Below are positions 19,322 through 26,883 of a stretch of DNA of 64,000 nt, in pieces. The DNA is from Rhodococcus sp. OK519 (lineage in GTDB: Bacteria; Actinomycetota; Actinomycetes; Mycobacteriales; Mycobacteriaceae), in assembly GCF_003051005.1 (NCBI RefSeq), contig NZ_QAOW01000007.1, positions 124,001 to 188,000 on the forward strand. Reading direction: 5' to 3'. Below the pieces are notes generated by a model, which searched no databases, was not told the DNA's origin, and saw only the letters and a list, made by a program, of their open reading frames with translations. The position numbers and the translations under genes are program-made. How positions within the stretch are numbered: the stretch's first letter is position 1; the number at the start of each line of letters is the position of its first letter.

Positions 19322-20098
19322 GTGAACTACCCCAACCCGATCGACTTCAGCGGTCGCGCAGTGATCGTCACCGGCGGCACCAAGGGCATCGGCTACGTCA
19401 TCGCCGAACATTTCCTGCAGGCCGGCGCCGACGTGCTCGTGTGCGCCCGCAACGAGCCCGACGCCCTGCCCACCGTCGACGGCCGCACCGCTGCGTTCCG
19501 TGCCGTGGACGTCCGTGACCCCGCCGACGCTACCGCCCTGATCCAGGACGCCGTCGATCGCTTCGGACGCCTCGACGTGCTGGTCAACAACGCCGGCGGC
19601 TCCCCCGACGCCGACGCCGCGACGGTGTCGCCGCGTTTCGTCGAGAAGATCATCGCCCTGAACCTGCTGGCCCCGGCCTACATGGCGCAGGCCGCGAATC
19701 TCGTCATGCGCGAACAGGAGACGGGCGGCGCCATCGTCAACATCGGCAGCGTCTCGGCACATCAGCCGCAGCCCGGCACCGCGGCGTACACCGCGGCCAA
19801 GGCCGGACTCCTCGGCCTCACCAAGGCACTGGCCCTCGAGTGGGCGCCGAAGGTGCGCGTCAACCACATCACCACCGGCCTGATCCGCACCGAGGCGGCG
19901 GCCACCGTGTACGGCGAGGACGGCGGCGCGGCGGTCACCCGCACCCTGCCGATGGAGCGCATGGCGGTTCCGTCGGACATCGCGAAGGCGTGCCTGTTCC
20001 TGGGCAGCGACCTGTCGTCGTACGTCAACGGCGCCGATCTGGCCGTGCACGGCGGCGGCGAGTACCCGGCCCGCTACATGGCGACGCAGGGCAACTGA
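19322..20098 (+). CDS. Short-chain dehydrogenase/reductase
   Basis: 258-residue SDR. Its motifs are VTGGTKGIGYVIAEH, VLVNNAGGSP, VNIGSVSAHQPQPG, and YTAAKAG. The GTG start at 19322 (NYPNPIDFSGRAVIV follows) has GAAAGG upstream; an open extension to 19220 overlaps the palindromic promoter and is not used. It is transcribed alone and ends at a strong hairpin shared with the opposing MaoC gene. As a neighbour of ltp2 and chsH genes it may be a hydroxysteroid or hydroxyacyl-CoA dehydrogenase. Confidence 0.87.
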   Translation: MNYPNPIDFSGRAVIVTGGTKGIGYVIAEHFLQAGADVLVCARNEPDALPTVDGRTAAFRAVDVRDPADATALIQDAVDRFGRLDVLVNNAGGSPDADAATVSPRFVEKIIALNLLAPAYMAQAANLVMREQETGGAIVNIGSVSAHQPQPGTAAYTAAKAGLLGLTKALALEWAPKVRVNHITTGLIRTEAAATVYGEDGGAAVTRTLPMERMAVPSDIAKACLFLGSDLSSYVNGADLAVHGGGEYPARYMATQGN

Positions 20099-20112
20099 GC
20101 CCGAAATGAAAA

Positions 20113-20154
20113 CAGCTGCGGGAGCGTGACCGAAGTCGAACGCTCCCGCAGCTG
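20113..20154. terminator. Bidirectional terminator hairpin
   Basis: CAGCTGCGGGAGCG (20113-20126) pairs perfectly with 20141-20154; the pairing can extend one more base pair inward. It sits between the converging SDR and MaoC genes, 15 bases from each stop. Confidence 0.85.
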
Positions 20155-20168
20155 AAGTGCTGGCGGGA

Positions 20169-20984
20169 CTACTTGCCGAAGACCGCGTAGCCACCGGAGA
20201 TGGCCGGCTTGCCCTCGCGGACCAGCTCGAACGACAGACCCGACGCGTCGCCCCACGCCCGCAGATCCGCGGTGTCACCGGGGAACACGGGAGCGGCGAA
20301 GCGGCCCTGCAGCTCCGTCAGATCCGCCGGATGCACACCGAGTTCCGCGGCGAGCGGCAGCGTCGACGCGGCGAGCGTGCACAGGCCGTGCATGATCGGA
20401 CGCGGCTGGCCGATGCCGGCAGCGGCCGCAGGATCGATGTGGATGTGATGGCGGTCGCCCGTCAGCCGGTACAGCGCGGCCACGTTGAACGCGGTCTCCA
20501 GCTGCGCCGTCACATTGGCCTCGCCCTCCGGTGCCGGCGGCTTGGACGGGCCACGCTCGCCACCGAATCCGCCTGCGCCCGGGGCGAACAGGGACCAGGT
20601 CGCGACGAAGTACTCGCACTCGACCTTGACCTCGAACACCGCCGCGGCGCCCTTGTCCCAGACCTCGCCGACGCTGGCCTTCAGCGTGACCTCACCACTG
20701 CGGGGCAGCGGCGCGAGCACCTTCAGCTCCTGCGAACCGTGCAGCGCGGTCTTCATGTCGAAGGCACCGCGCTGCCCCAGCTCGTCGGGGGCCCACTGGG
20801 CCAGCGTCAGCGCGAACGTCGGCAGCACCCGCAGCCGGTCCTCCATCACGAGGTCCAGGTCGGTGGCCTTCGCACCCACGGCGAGCGCGTACAGGATCGC
20901 ATCGCGCTCGTCGTAGCTCACCGTGCGGGTGCCGAGGTCGACCCCACGCCACGCGCCGGCCGGCTTCTGCTCCACTGCCGTCAT
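20169..20984 (-). CDS. MaoC-family (2E)-enoyl-CoA hydratase, double hotdog
   Basis: 271 residues with two hotdog halves. The catalytic hydratase-2 motif in the second half is YRLTGDRHHIHIDP, with Asp and His spaced as required, so it should hydrate a 2-enoyl-CoA. The N-terminal half keeps the substrate tunnel (RVLPTFALTLAQW). It resembles the steroid-cluster hydratases related to Rv3538, and a second paralogue lies at 36286. It follows ltp2 on the same strand after 25 bases (AAGGACCGAAG before ATG), so it ends the chsE2-ltp2 operon. Confidence 0.88.
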   Translation of the reverse strand: MTAVEQKPAGAWRGVDLGTRTVSYDERDAILYALAVGAKATDLDLVMEDRLRVLPTFALTLAQWAPDELGQRGAFDMKTALHGSQELKVLAPLPRSGEVTLKASVGEVWDKGAAAVFEVKVECEYFVATWSLFAPGAGGFGGERGPSKPPAPEGEANVTAQLETAFNVAALYRLTGDRHHIHIDPAAAAGIGQPRPIMHGLCTLAASTLPLAAELGVHPADLTELQGRFAAPVFPGDTADLRAWGDASGLSFELVREGKPAISGGYAVFGK

Positions 20985-21009
20985 TCTTCGGTCCTTCCAG
21001 GTAATTCGG

Positions 21010-22188
21010 TCAGGCGACGCCGAGAATCAGGCCGGACGTGGGAACCGCGGTTCCCGCCGTGACCATCATGTTCTCGACGTTCTCGGGCTGGTTGGTGGAC
21101 GTACCCCGCAGCACCCGGACCGCCTCGGCGATGCCGTTGACGCCGTGCAGGTACGCCTCACCGACCTGGCCGCCGTGCGTGTTGCTCGGCAGCCGTCCAC
21201 CGATCTCCAGATTGCCCTCGCGGATGAAGTCCTTGGCCTCGCCGGGACGGCAGAAACCGAGTTCCTCGAGCTGCGGGAGCACCAGAGGGGTGAAGTGGTC
21301 GTAGAGGATCGCGGCGTCGATGTCGTCCGGCGTCAGACCGGCCTGCGCATACAGCTGGCGGCCGACCAGACCCATCTCCGGGATGCCGGTGATGTCGGGG
21401 CGGTAGTAGCTCGCCATCATGTGCTGGTCCTTGCCACTGCCCTGCGCAGCGCCCTTGATGATCGCGGGCTTCTGGCGCAGGCTCTTGGCGCGCTCGGCCG
21501 AGACGATGACGAGGGCCTGTCCACCGTCGGTCTCCTGGCAGCAGTCGAGCAGGTGCAGCGGCTCGGCGATCCACCGGGAGTTCTGGTGGTCCTCGAGCGT
21601 GATCGGCTTGCCGTAGAACCACGCCTTCGGGTTGTTCGCGGCATGCTTGCGCGCCACGACTGCGACCCGACCGTAATCCTCACTCGTGGCACCGTACTGG
21701 TGCATGTACCGCCGAGCGAACATCGCGACCCACTGGGCGGGAGTCGCCAATCCCTGCGGGGTCAGCCATGCGTAGGCTGCACGGTCCGCGGTGGAGTCCA
21801 TCGGGCGGTCGTGCTGACCCGCACCGAAGCGCATACCGGAGCGCTCGTTGAACGCGCGGTAGACCACCACGACGTCGGCGATGCCGGTCGCGACGGCCAT
21901 CGCCGCCTGCTGCACCGACGCGCACGCCGCGCCGCCGCCGTAGCCGATCCGGGAGAAGAACTTGAGCTCCCCGAGTCCGCAGTTGCGGGCAACGAGGATC
22001 TCGCCGTTGGTCTCCATCGTGAACGTCGTCAGACCGTCCACCTCGGACGGATCGATCCCCGCGTCCTCGAGGGCCGCGGTGACGGCCTCGCACGCGAGCT
22101 GCAGCTCGGAGCGGCCGGACTTTTTCGAGAATTCGGTGGCGCCGATGCCGACGATCGCGGCGGCACCCGAGAGCGGGCTGACAGCCAT
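21010..22188 (-). CDS. ltp2: Ltp2-like steroid side-chain aldolase (thiolase fold)
   Basis: 392 residues, closely similar in remembered sequence to M. tuberculosis Ltp2 (Rv3540c), which performs the retro-aldol step that releases the last C3 unit from a 17-hydroxy steroid CoA. Shared blocks include AAIVGIGATEFSKKSGRSEL, FNERSGMRFG and LPSNTHGGQVGEAYLHGVNG. Two tyrosines in MMASYYRP and ILYDHFTP fit those proposed for catalysis in Ltp2. It needs the DUF35 domain of ChsH2, encoded three genes upstream. The start ATG 22188 overlaps the chsH1 stop by one base. Confidence 0.92.
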   Translation of the reverse strand: MAVSPLSGAAAIVGIGATEFSKKSGRSELQLACEAVTAALEDAGIDPSEVDGLTTFTMETNGEILVARNCGLGELKFFSRIGYGGGAACASVQQAAMAVATGIADVVVVYRAFNERSGMRFGAGQHDRPMDSTADRAAYAWLTPQGLATPAQWVAMFARRYMHQYGATSEDYGRVAVVARKHAANNPKAWFYGKPITLEDHQNSRWIAEPLHLLDCCQETDGGQALVIVSAERAKSLRQKPAIIKGAAQGSGKDQHMMASYYRPDITGIPEMGLVGRQLYAQAGLTPDDIDAAILYDHFTPLVLPQLEELGFCRPGEAKDFIREGNLEIGGRLPSNTHGGQVGEAYLHGVNGIAEAVRVLRGTSTNQPENVENMMVTAGTAVPTSGLILGVA

Positions 22189-22634
22189 CAGGCGTCCTTC
22201 CCTTCGGTGGCGGCGGGGTAGGCGACGGTGACCGAACCGGCGAGGTGGTTGCCGAGGCTGTTGGCGCCCACGACCTTCACCTCGACGAGGCCGTTCTCCT
22301 TGGAGACCACCTCGCCGGTCATCGTCATGGTGTCGCCCGGGTAGTTCGGGGCACCGAGGCGGATCTTCACGCGGCGCACCGTCGCGACCGGCCCTGCCCA
22401 GTCCGTCACGAACCGTCCTGCCAGACCGTTACTGGTCAGGATGTTCATGAACACGTCCTTCGAGCCGCGCTCCCGCGCCAGCTCGGGATCGTGGTGCACG
22501 TCCTGGAAATCGCGCGTCGCGATCGCGGTCGACACGATCAGCGTGCGGGTCAGCGGGATGGCCAGCTCGGGCAGCACCTCGCCGACGGTGATCTCGTCGT
22601 AGCTGCGGCCCGTGACGGTGACGGTGGCGGTCAT
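22188..22634 (-). CDS. chsH1: ChsH1-like MaoC hydratase subunit
   Basis: 148-residue single hotdog protein. The stretch IVSTAIATRDFQDVHHDPEL and KVVGANSLGNH match Rv3541c (ChsH1). The catalytic Asp and His of the hydratase-2 motif are present in RDFQDVH. In the known system ChsH1 forms a heterotetramer with ChsH2 and hydrates the C22 enoyl-CoA steroid. It overlaps chsE1 at ATGA (22631-22634) and ltp2 at one base. Confidence 0.92.
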   Translation of the reverse strand: MTATVTVTGRSYDEITVGEVLPELAIPLTRTLIVSTAIATRDFQDVHHDPELARERGSKDVFMNILTSNGLAGRFVTDWAGPVATVRRVKIRLGAPNYPGDTMTMTGEVVSKENGLVEVKVVGANSLGNHLAGSVTVAYPAATEGKDA

Positions 22635-23743
22635 GCGACCACCTCGACACCGGCGGCGAGCTGCGCGCCCAGACGGGCCAGGTCGGATGCGGAACCACCG
22701 AGAGTGGCGCCGATCTGCTTGCCCCACAGCAGGTGGCGGTGCACCGGGTAGTCGGTGTCGACGCCCATGCCGCCGTGGACGTGCGTGGTGCGGTGCACCA
22801 CGCGCTGGCCGCCGTCGGTGGCCCACCACTTGGCGACGAGCACCGACGTGCCCGTCTCCTGGCCCTCGGCGAGCAGCCACGCGGCCTGCCACAGGGTCAC
22901 GCGCATCGCCTCGAGGTCGATGTAGCAATCGGCCAACTGGTGGTTGACGGCCTGGAACGTCGCGAGCGGACGCCCGAACTGGTGACGACCGTTGAGGTAC
23001 GTGACGGCCTGCGCCACGGCGCCGGCGCCGACACCGAGCTGGATCGCGGCGAGCGCCAGCTCGACACGGTCGACGAGCCACTGCGCGGTGGTGCCGTCGG
23101 CGGGACCGAGCAGCTCGGCGGGAGCCGACTCGAGCGTGACGTTGCCGCAGATCTCCCAGTTGGTGGAGTGCGTCTGCTCCACCGAGACGCCCGCACCGGC
23201 GAGGTCGACGACGAACAGCGCCGCACCGTTCGGCGTGGTCGCCGAGACGATCGCGCGATCCGCGACGTGGGTGATCGGGACGGCCGCCTTGGCGCCGGTC
23301 AGCGTCCACCGGCCACCGTTCTCGGTGGCCGTGGTCTGCGGCTCACCGTCGACGTACGGGCCGAACTCCTCGATCCCGATCGTCAGGAAGGTGCTGCCCT
23401 CGGCGACACCCGGGACCAGCGCGGTGCGCTGGGCATCGGTGCCGAACTCGGCGACCGCGAGAGCCGCGAGAGCCGACTGCCAGATCGGCACGGGCGCGAC
23501 GTGGCGGCCCTGCTGCTCGAGCAGAACGTACAGTTCCGACAGGCCCAGCCCGCCGCCGCCGAGATCCTCGGGCAGCGCGATGCCGAGCAGGCCCGTGTTC
23601 GCGAGTTCGCGCCACAGGTCGCGGTCGATGCGCTCGTCGCTCTGCTCGACCTGCTTGACCCGGTCGATGTCGGCCTTGCTGGTGAAGACCTCGTCGGCGA
23701 GGTTGCGAATAGCCTCTTGCTCTTCGCTGAAGTTGAAGTCCAT
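22631..23743 (-). CDS. chsE1: ChsE1/FadE28-like acyl-CoA dehydrogenase subunit
   Basis: 370 residues of acyl-CoA dehydrogenase fold starting MDFNFSEEQEAIRNLADEV. Later blocks are FGRPLATFQAVNHQLAD and HGGMGVDTDYPVHRHLLWGK, as in Rv3544c (FadE28). In the known pathway FadE28 and FadE29 make an alpha2beta2 enzyme with two FAD sites that desaturates the C22 side chain. The start ATG 23743 overlaps the chsH2 stop by one base. Compared with M. tuberculosis, the two dehydrogenase genes are split by chsH2. Confidence 0.9.
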   Translation of the reverse strand: MDFNFSEEQEAIRNLADEVFTSKADIDRVKQVEQSDERIDRDLWRELANTGLLGIALPEDLGGGGLGLSELYVLLEQQGRHVAPVPIWQSALAALAVAEFGTDAQRTALVPGVAEGSTFLTIGIEEFGPYVDGEPQTTATENGGRWTLTGAKAAVPITHVADRAIVSATTPNGAALFVVDLAGAGVSVEQTHSTNWEICGNVTLESAPAELLGPADGTTAQWLVDRVELALAAIQLGVGAGAVAQAVTYLNGRHQFGRPLATFQAVNHQLADCYIDLEAMRVTLWQAAWLLAEGQETGTSVLVAKWWATDGGQRVVHRTTHVHGGMGVDTDYPVHRHLLWGKQIGATLGGSASDLARLGAQLAAGVEVVA

Positions 23744-24696
23744 CAGGAGTCCTCCCGTGCGGCCGGACGGAACGCGGGCAGCGTCAGATCCGGGTCGGCG
23801 TCGATCCAGTCCAGTTCCACCGGCATGCCGATCTCGACATCGGCCGGCGCGATGCCGGTCATGTTCGCGATCAGGCGGGTGCCCTCTTCGAGTTCGATCG
23901 TCGCCACGATGAGCGGGTACTCGAATCCGGGAATCTGCGGGTGGTGGTTGACGACGAAGCTGTAGACGACGCCGCGGCCCGAGGCGTCGACGGTGTCCCA
24001 GTCGAGGGACTGGCACGCGCCACACATCGGACCGGTGGGGTGCCGCAGCACGCCACAGTTGGTGCAGCGCTGGATCACCAGGCGGTGCTCCTTGGCGGCC
24101 TCGAACCAGAAAGCGTTGTCGACGTTGAGCGCCGGACGCGGGCGCAGGCCCTTGGGCTTGGGAGCCTCGTCGGCCTTCGCCTTCGGCTTGAACCGCAGGG
24201 TGCGCCAGCGCTGCGTCGCGACTACCTCGTCGTCACCGCCGCGGCGGTAGGTCTTCAGCGTCGTGACGAAATGTCCGACGCCGAGGCCCGTCTTCTTCTC
24301 CTCGGAGATGTTGTCGATCACCTCGGTGAGCGAAACCCGGTCGCCGGGGCGCAGTTCCACGAAGAACTCGAAATCCGAGTCGGTCGCGACGACGGACGTG
24401 AAGCCCTCGTCGTCGAGCGTGGCGATGAGATCGGTCCACACCTGCGACGGATCGTTGTTCGCCATCTTGTCGTTGAACGTGCGCATCGTCCACACCTGCG
24501 CCATGAGCGCGGGCGCGACGGCGCCGTCCCGACCGGTGGCCCGAGCGGCCTCGTCATCGAGGTAGACGGGACTGGTGTCGCCCATCGTCTCGACCCAGTG
24601 CCGGATCATCGGGGTGTTGACCTCGTCCGGACCCCACGTGGTGGGAGTCAGGACCTGCCCCTCGAATGCCTGGAGCTTGGTGAGGAATTCGCTCAC
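23743..24696 (-). CDS. chsH2: ChsH2-like MaoC-DUF35 fusion
   Basis: 317 residues. The N-terminal MaoC half has MGDTSPVYLDD where the catalytic His is replaced by Tyr, so it is a non-catalytic partner of ChsH1. The C-terminal DUF35 half carries a zinc ribbon (CTNCGVLRHPTGPMCGACQS) and an OB-fold (VVYSFVVNHHPQIPG), the part known to dock Ltp2. A charged linker (FKPKAKADEAPKPKGLRP) joins them. GTG 24696 overlaps the chsE2 stop (GTGA). Confidence 0.92.
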   Translation of the reverse strand: MSEFLTKLQAFEGQVLTPTTWGPDEVNTPMIRHWVETMGDTSPVYLDDEAARATGRDGAVAPALMAQVWTMRTFNDKMANNDPSQVWTDLIATLDDEGFTSVVATDSDFEFFVELRPGDRVSLTEVIDNISEEKKTGLGVGHFVTTLKTYRRGGDDEVVATQRWRTLRFKPKAKADEAPKPKGLRPRPALNVDNAFWFEAAKEHRLVIQRCTNCGVLRHPTGPMCGACQSLDWDTVDASGRGVVYSFVVNHHPQIPGFEYPLIVATIELEEGTRLIANMTGIAPADVEIGMPVELDWIDADPDLTLPAFRPAAREDS

Positions 24697-25859
24697 TTGA
24701 CCCTCTTCTCACGCACGAGGCCGAGGCCCATCGTGCCGACCATGTCGCGCAGCACCTCGTTGACGCCGCCGCCGAACGTGTTGACCATGCCCTGGCGGGA
24801 GATCTGCTCGATCTGACCGGCCAGCAGCGCGCCCGGCGACTCCGGACGGATGCGTCCGGCCGCGCCCAGGATCGCGAGCAGCGTGCGGTAGGTGTCGATG
24901 TGAGTCTCCGTGCCGTACGCCTTCGTGGCGCCGGCGTCCGCACCGGACAGCTTGTCCGCAGCGACGGCCGCGGTCATCTTCCAGTTGAGCAGACGCATCG
25001 CCTCGAGCTTCGCGTGTGTGCGCGCGAACTCCTGCTGCACCCACGGGATCTCGATGGCACCGTTCTCCTTGGCCCAGTCCAGCACCTGATGCCACAGGCC
25101 GTAGGTTCGGCCGCCGATCGCGGCCAGACCGATGCGCTCGTGATTGAGCTGCGCGGCGATCAGCTGCCAGCCGCCGTTGACGTCGCCGATGACGTCCTTC
25201 TGCGGGACGCGAATGCCGCTGTAGTACGTCGAGGTGACCATGAGGCCACCGACGGTGTTGATCGGCGACCACGAGAAACCGGGATCGTCGGTGGGAACCA
25301 CCAGGATCGAGATGCCCTTGTGCTTGGGGGCCTCGGGGTCGGTGCGGCACGCGAGCCACACGTAGTCGGCGGTGTTGGCGCCGGACGTGAAGATCTTGTT
25401 GCCGTCGACGACGAACTCCTCGCCGTCGAGGACGGCGCGGGTCTTGAGCGACGCGAGGTCGGTGCCGGCCTCGGGCTCGGTGTAGCCGATCGCGAAGACG
25501 ATGTCGCCCGCGAGGATGCCGGGAAGGAAGCGTTCCTTCTGCTCCTCGGTGCCGTACTTCATCAGCGTCGGGCCGACGGTGTTGACCGTGACGAACGGGA
25601 ACGGCAGGCCGGCGCGCTGCACCTCGTCGAAGAAGACGAACTGCTCCTCGATCGAACGACCCTGTCCGCCGTACTCCTTGGGCCAGCCGATGCCCAGCCA
25701 GCCGTCCTGGCCGAGCAGCTTGACGACCTCGCGGAAGTACTGGCCGCCCACGCCTTCCTCGCCGGCCTTACGGCGCTTCTCCTCCGGCAACAGGGCCGCG
25801 AAGTACGCCCGCAGCTCCTTGCGGAGCGCGAGCTGCTCGGGGGATTCCCTCAAATCCAT
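24693..25859 (-). CDS. chsE2: ChsE2/FadE29-like acyl-CoA dehydrogenase subunit
   Basis: 388-residue acyl-CoA dehydrogenase. FAIGYTEPEAGTDLASLKT, DYVWLACRTDPEAPKHKGIS and VNTFGGGVNEVLRDMVG match Rv3543c (FadE29). It would pair with the ChsE1-like chain. ATG 25859 has GAGGAGT upstream, and a 12-bp palindrome lies 20 bases before it (25879-25890). First gene of the chsE2-chsH2-chsE1-chsH1-ltp2-maoC operon. Confidence 0.92.
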   Translation of the reverse strand: MDLRESPEQLALRKELRAYFAALLPEEKRRKAGEEGVGGQYFREVVKLLGQDGWLGIGWPKEYGGQGRSIEEQFVFFDEVQRAGLPFPFVTVNTVGPTLMKYGTEEQKERFLPGILAGDIVFAIGYTEPEAGTDLASLKTRAVLDGEEFVVDGNKIFTSGANTADYVWLACRTDPEAPKHKGISILVVPTDDPGFSWSPINTVGGLMVTSTYYSGIRVPQKDVIGDVNGGWQLIAAQLNHERIGLAAIGGRTYGLWHQVLDWAKENGAIEIPWVQQEFARTHAKLEAMRLLNWKMTAAVAADKLSGADAGATKAYGTETHIDTYRTLLAILGAAGRIRPESPGALLAGQIEQISRQGMVNTFGGGVNEVLRDMVGTMGLGLVREKRVK

Positions 25860-25878
25860 CGTTACTCCTCTAATACCG

Positions 25879-25890
25879 AACGACGTCGTT
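25879..25890. promoter_or_regulatory. Perfect 12-bp palindrome before chsE2
   Basis: AACGACGTCGTT lies 20 bases upstream of ATG 25859, where a repressor would overlap the ribosome-binding or promoter region. It has the AAC...GTT ends of a KstR box but six bases between them, not two, so I do not call it KstR. No second copy was seen elsewhere. Confidence 0.45.
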
Positions 25891-25903
25891 TACCAAACGC
25901 AGA

Positions 25904-25925
25904 CAGTCACCGAGCCCGGTGACTG
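25904..25925. terminator. Terminator hairpin after the FadD17-SDR operon
   Basis: CAGTCACCG (25904-25912) pairs with CGGTGACTG (25917-25925) around loop AGCC. On the minus strand it follows the SDR stop at 26037 and precedes the chsE2 promoter, marking an operon boundary. Confidence 0.65.
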
Positions 25926-26036
25926 CCTGCCTACTTTGTCCCGGACGCTAGCGATAGCGCCGGATCGCCGGGTCGCGCATCTCGCACAGCGGGAATCACT
26001 ACCCGACCTGCACTCGAGCGGAACCGGGCCACCGAG

Positions 26037-26882
26037 TCAGGGCGTGGTGGAACCAGTGAGATCATTCACCAGCTTGGGCGCCCAGACCACCCTTCCGAGG
26101 AAGCGCTCGGTGTCGGGCGCGGTGGCCAGCCAGACCGCGGCGTCGGCCGGCACCGTAGCGGGCACAGAATCGAACCCGGCGTCCTCGATCTTGTCGGTGC
26201 CGCCGCGCGCCTTGCCGGACTCGGTGACGACGAAGCCGGGGCTGAGATTGAACGCCCGGATGCCGCTACCGCGGTACTCGGCGTTGACGGCCCCCGCCAG
26301 ACGACCGAACGCAGCCTTCGACGCGGAATACGCGACGCCCCAGCCGCCCTCACCGGGCGCGGCCGGCGGATCGGTGGTGGCCGACCCCGAGACGAGGTTG
26401 ACGACGACGCCCTCGCCGTTCTCGATCATCGACGGCAGCACCCGCTGGATCAGCGCCAACTGGTGCAGATAGTTGCCGCGCACCATGACGTCGGCGTCGT
26501 CGATGCGCAGATCGAGGATGCGCTCCATGTGACCGGCCGTCTGCGCGTAGGCGTTGTTGACGAGGACATCGACACGGCCCCACTCGCGCAGGACCTCGTC
26601 GGCCGCACCGACCACGGAATCCGCGTCGAGCAGATCCATCCGGATCGGCAGCGCGCGGGCGCCGCACGCCTCGATCTCCGCGGCCGTCGTCTCGAGGCTG
26701 CCGGGCACCGAGATCAACGACTCGCCTTCCGCGCGGGTGCGGGGCGTGACGGCTCCCTCACCCTCGCGAACCGTGCGCGCGGTGATCGCGACATCGAAAC
26801 CCTTGCGCGCGAATGCGAGTGCGATCTCGCGACCGATACCGCGGCTCGATCCCGTGACGAGCGCGACTTTGCGGACCGTCAT
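26037..26882 (-). CDS. Short-chain dehydrogenase/reductase
   Basis: 281-residue SDR. TGSSRGIGREIAL binds the cofactor, VDVLVNNAYAQT follows, and YSASKAAFGRLAG holds the catalytic Tyr and Lys. An unusual 25-residue insert after the second strand (REGEGAVTPRTRAEGESLIS) is followed by a normal core. ATG 26882 lies one base after the FadD17-like stop, so the two are co-translated. It may act as a hydroxyacyl-CoA or hydroxysteroid dehydrogenase on the product activated by that ligase. Confidence 0.87.
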   Translation of the reverse strand: MTVRKVALVTGSSRGIGREIALAFARKGFDVAITARTVREGEGAVTPRTRAEGESLISVPGSLETTAAEIEACGARALPIRMDLLDADSVVGAADEVLREWGRVDVLVNNAYAQTAGHMERILDLRIDDADVMVRGNYLHQLALIQRVLPSMIENGEGVVVNLVSGSATTDPPAAPGEGGWGVAYSASKAAFGRLAGAVNAEYRGSGIRAFNLSPGFVVTESGKARGGTDKIEDAGFDSVPATVPADAAVWLATAPDTERFLGRVVWAPKLVNDLTGSTTP

Positions 26883-26883
26883 G

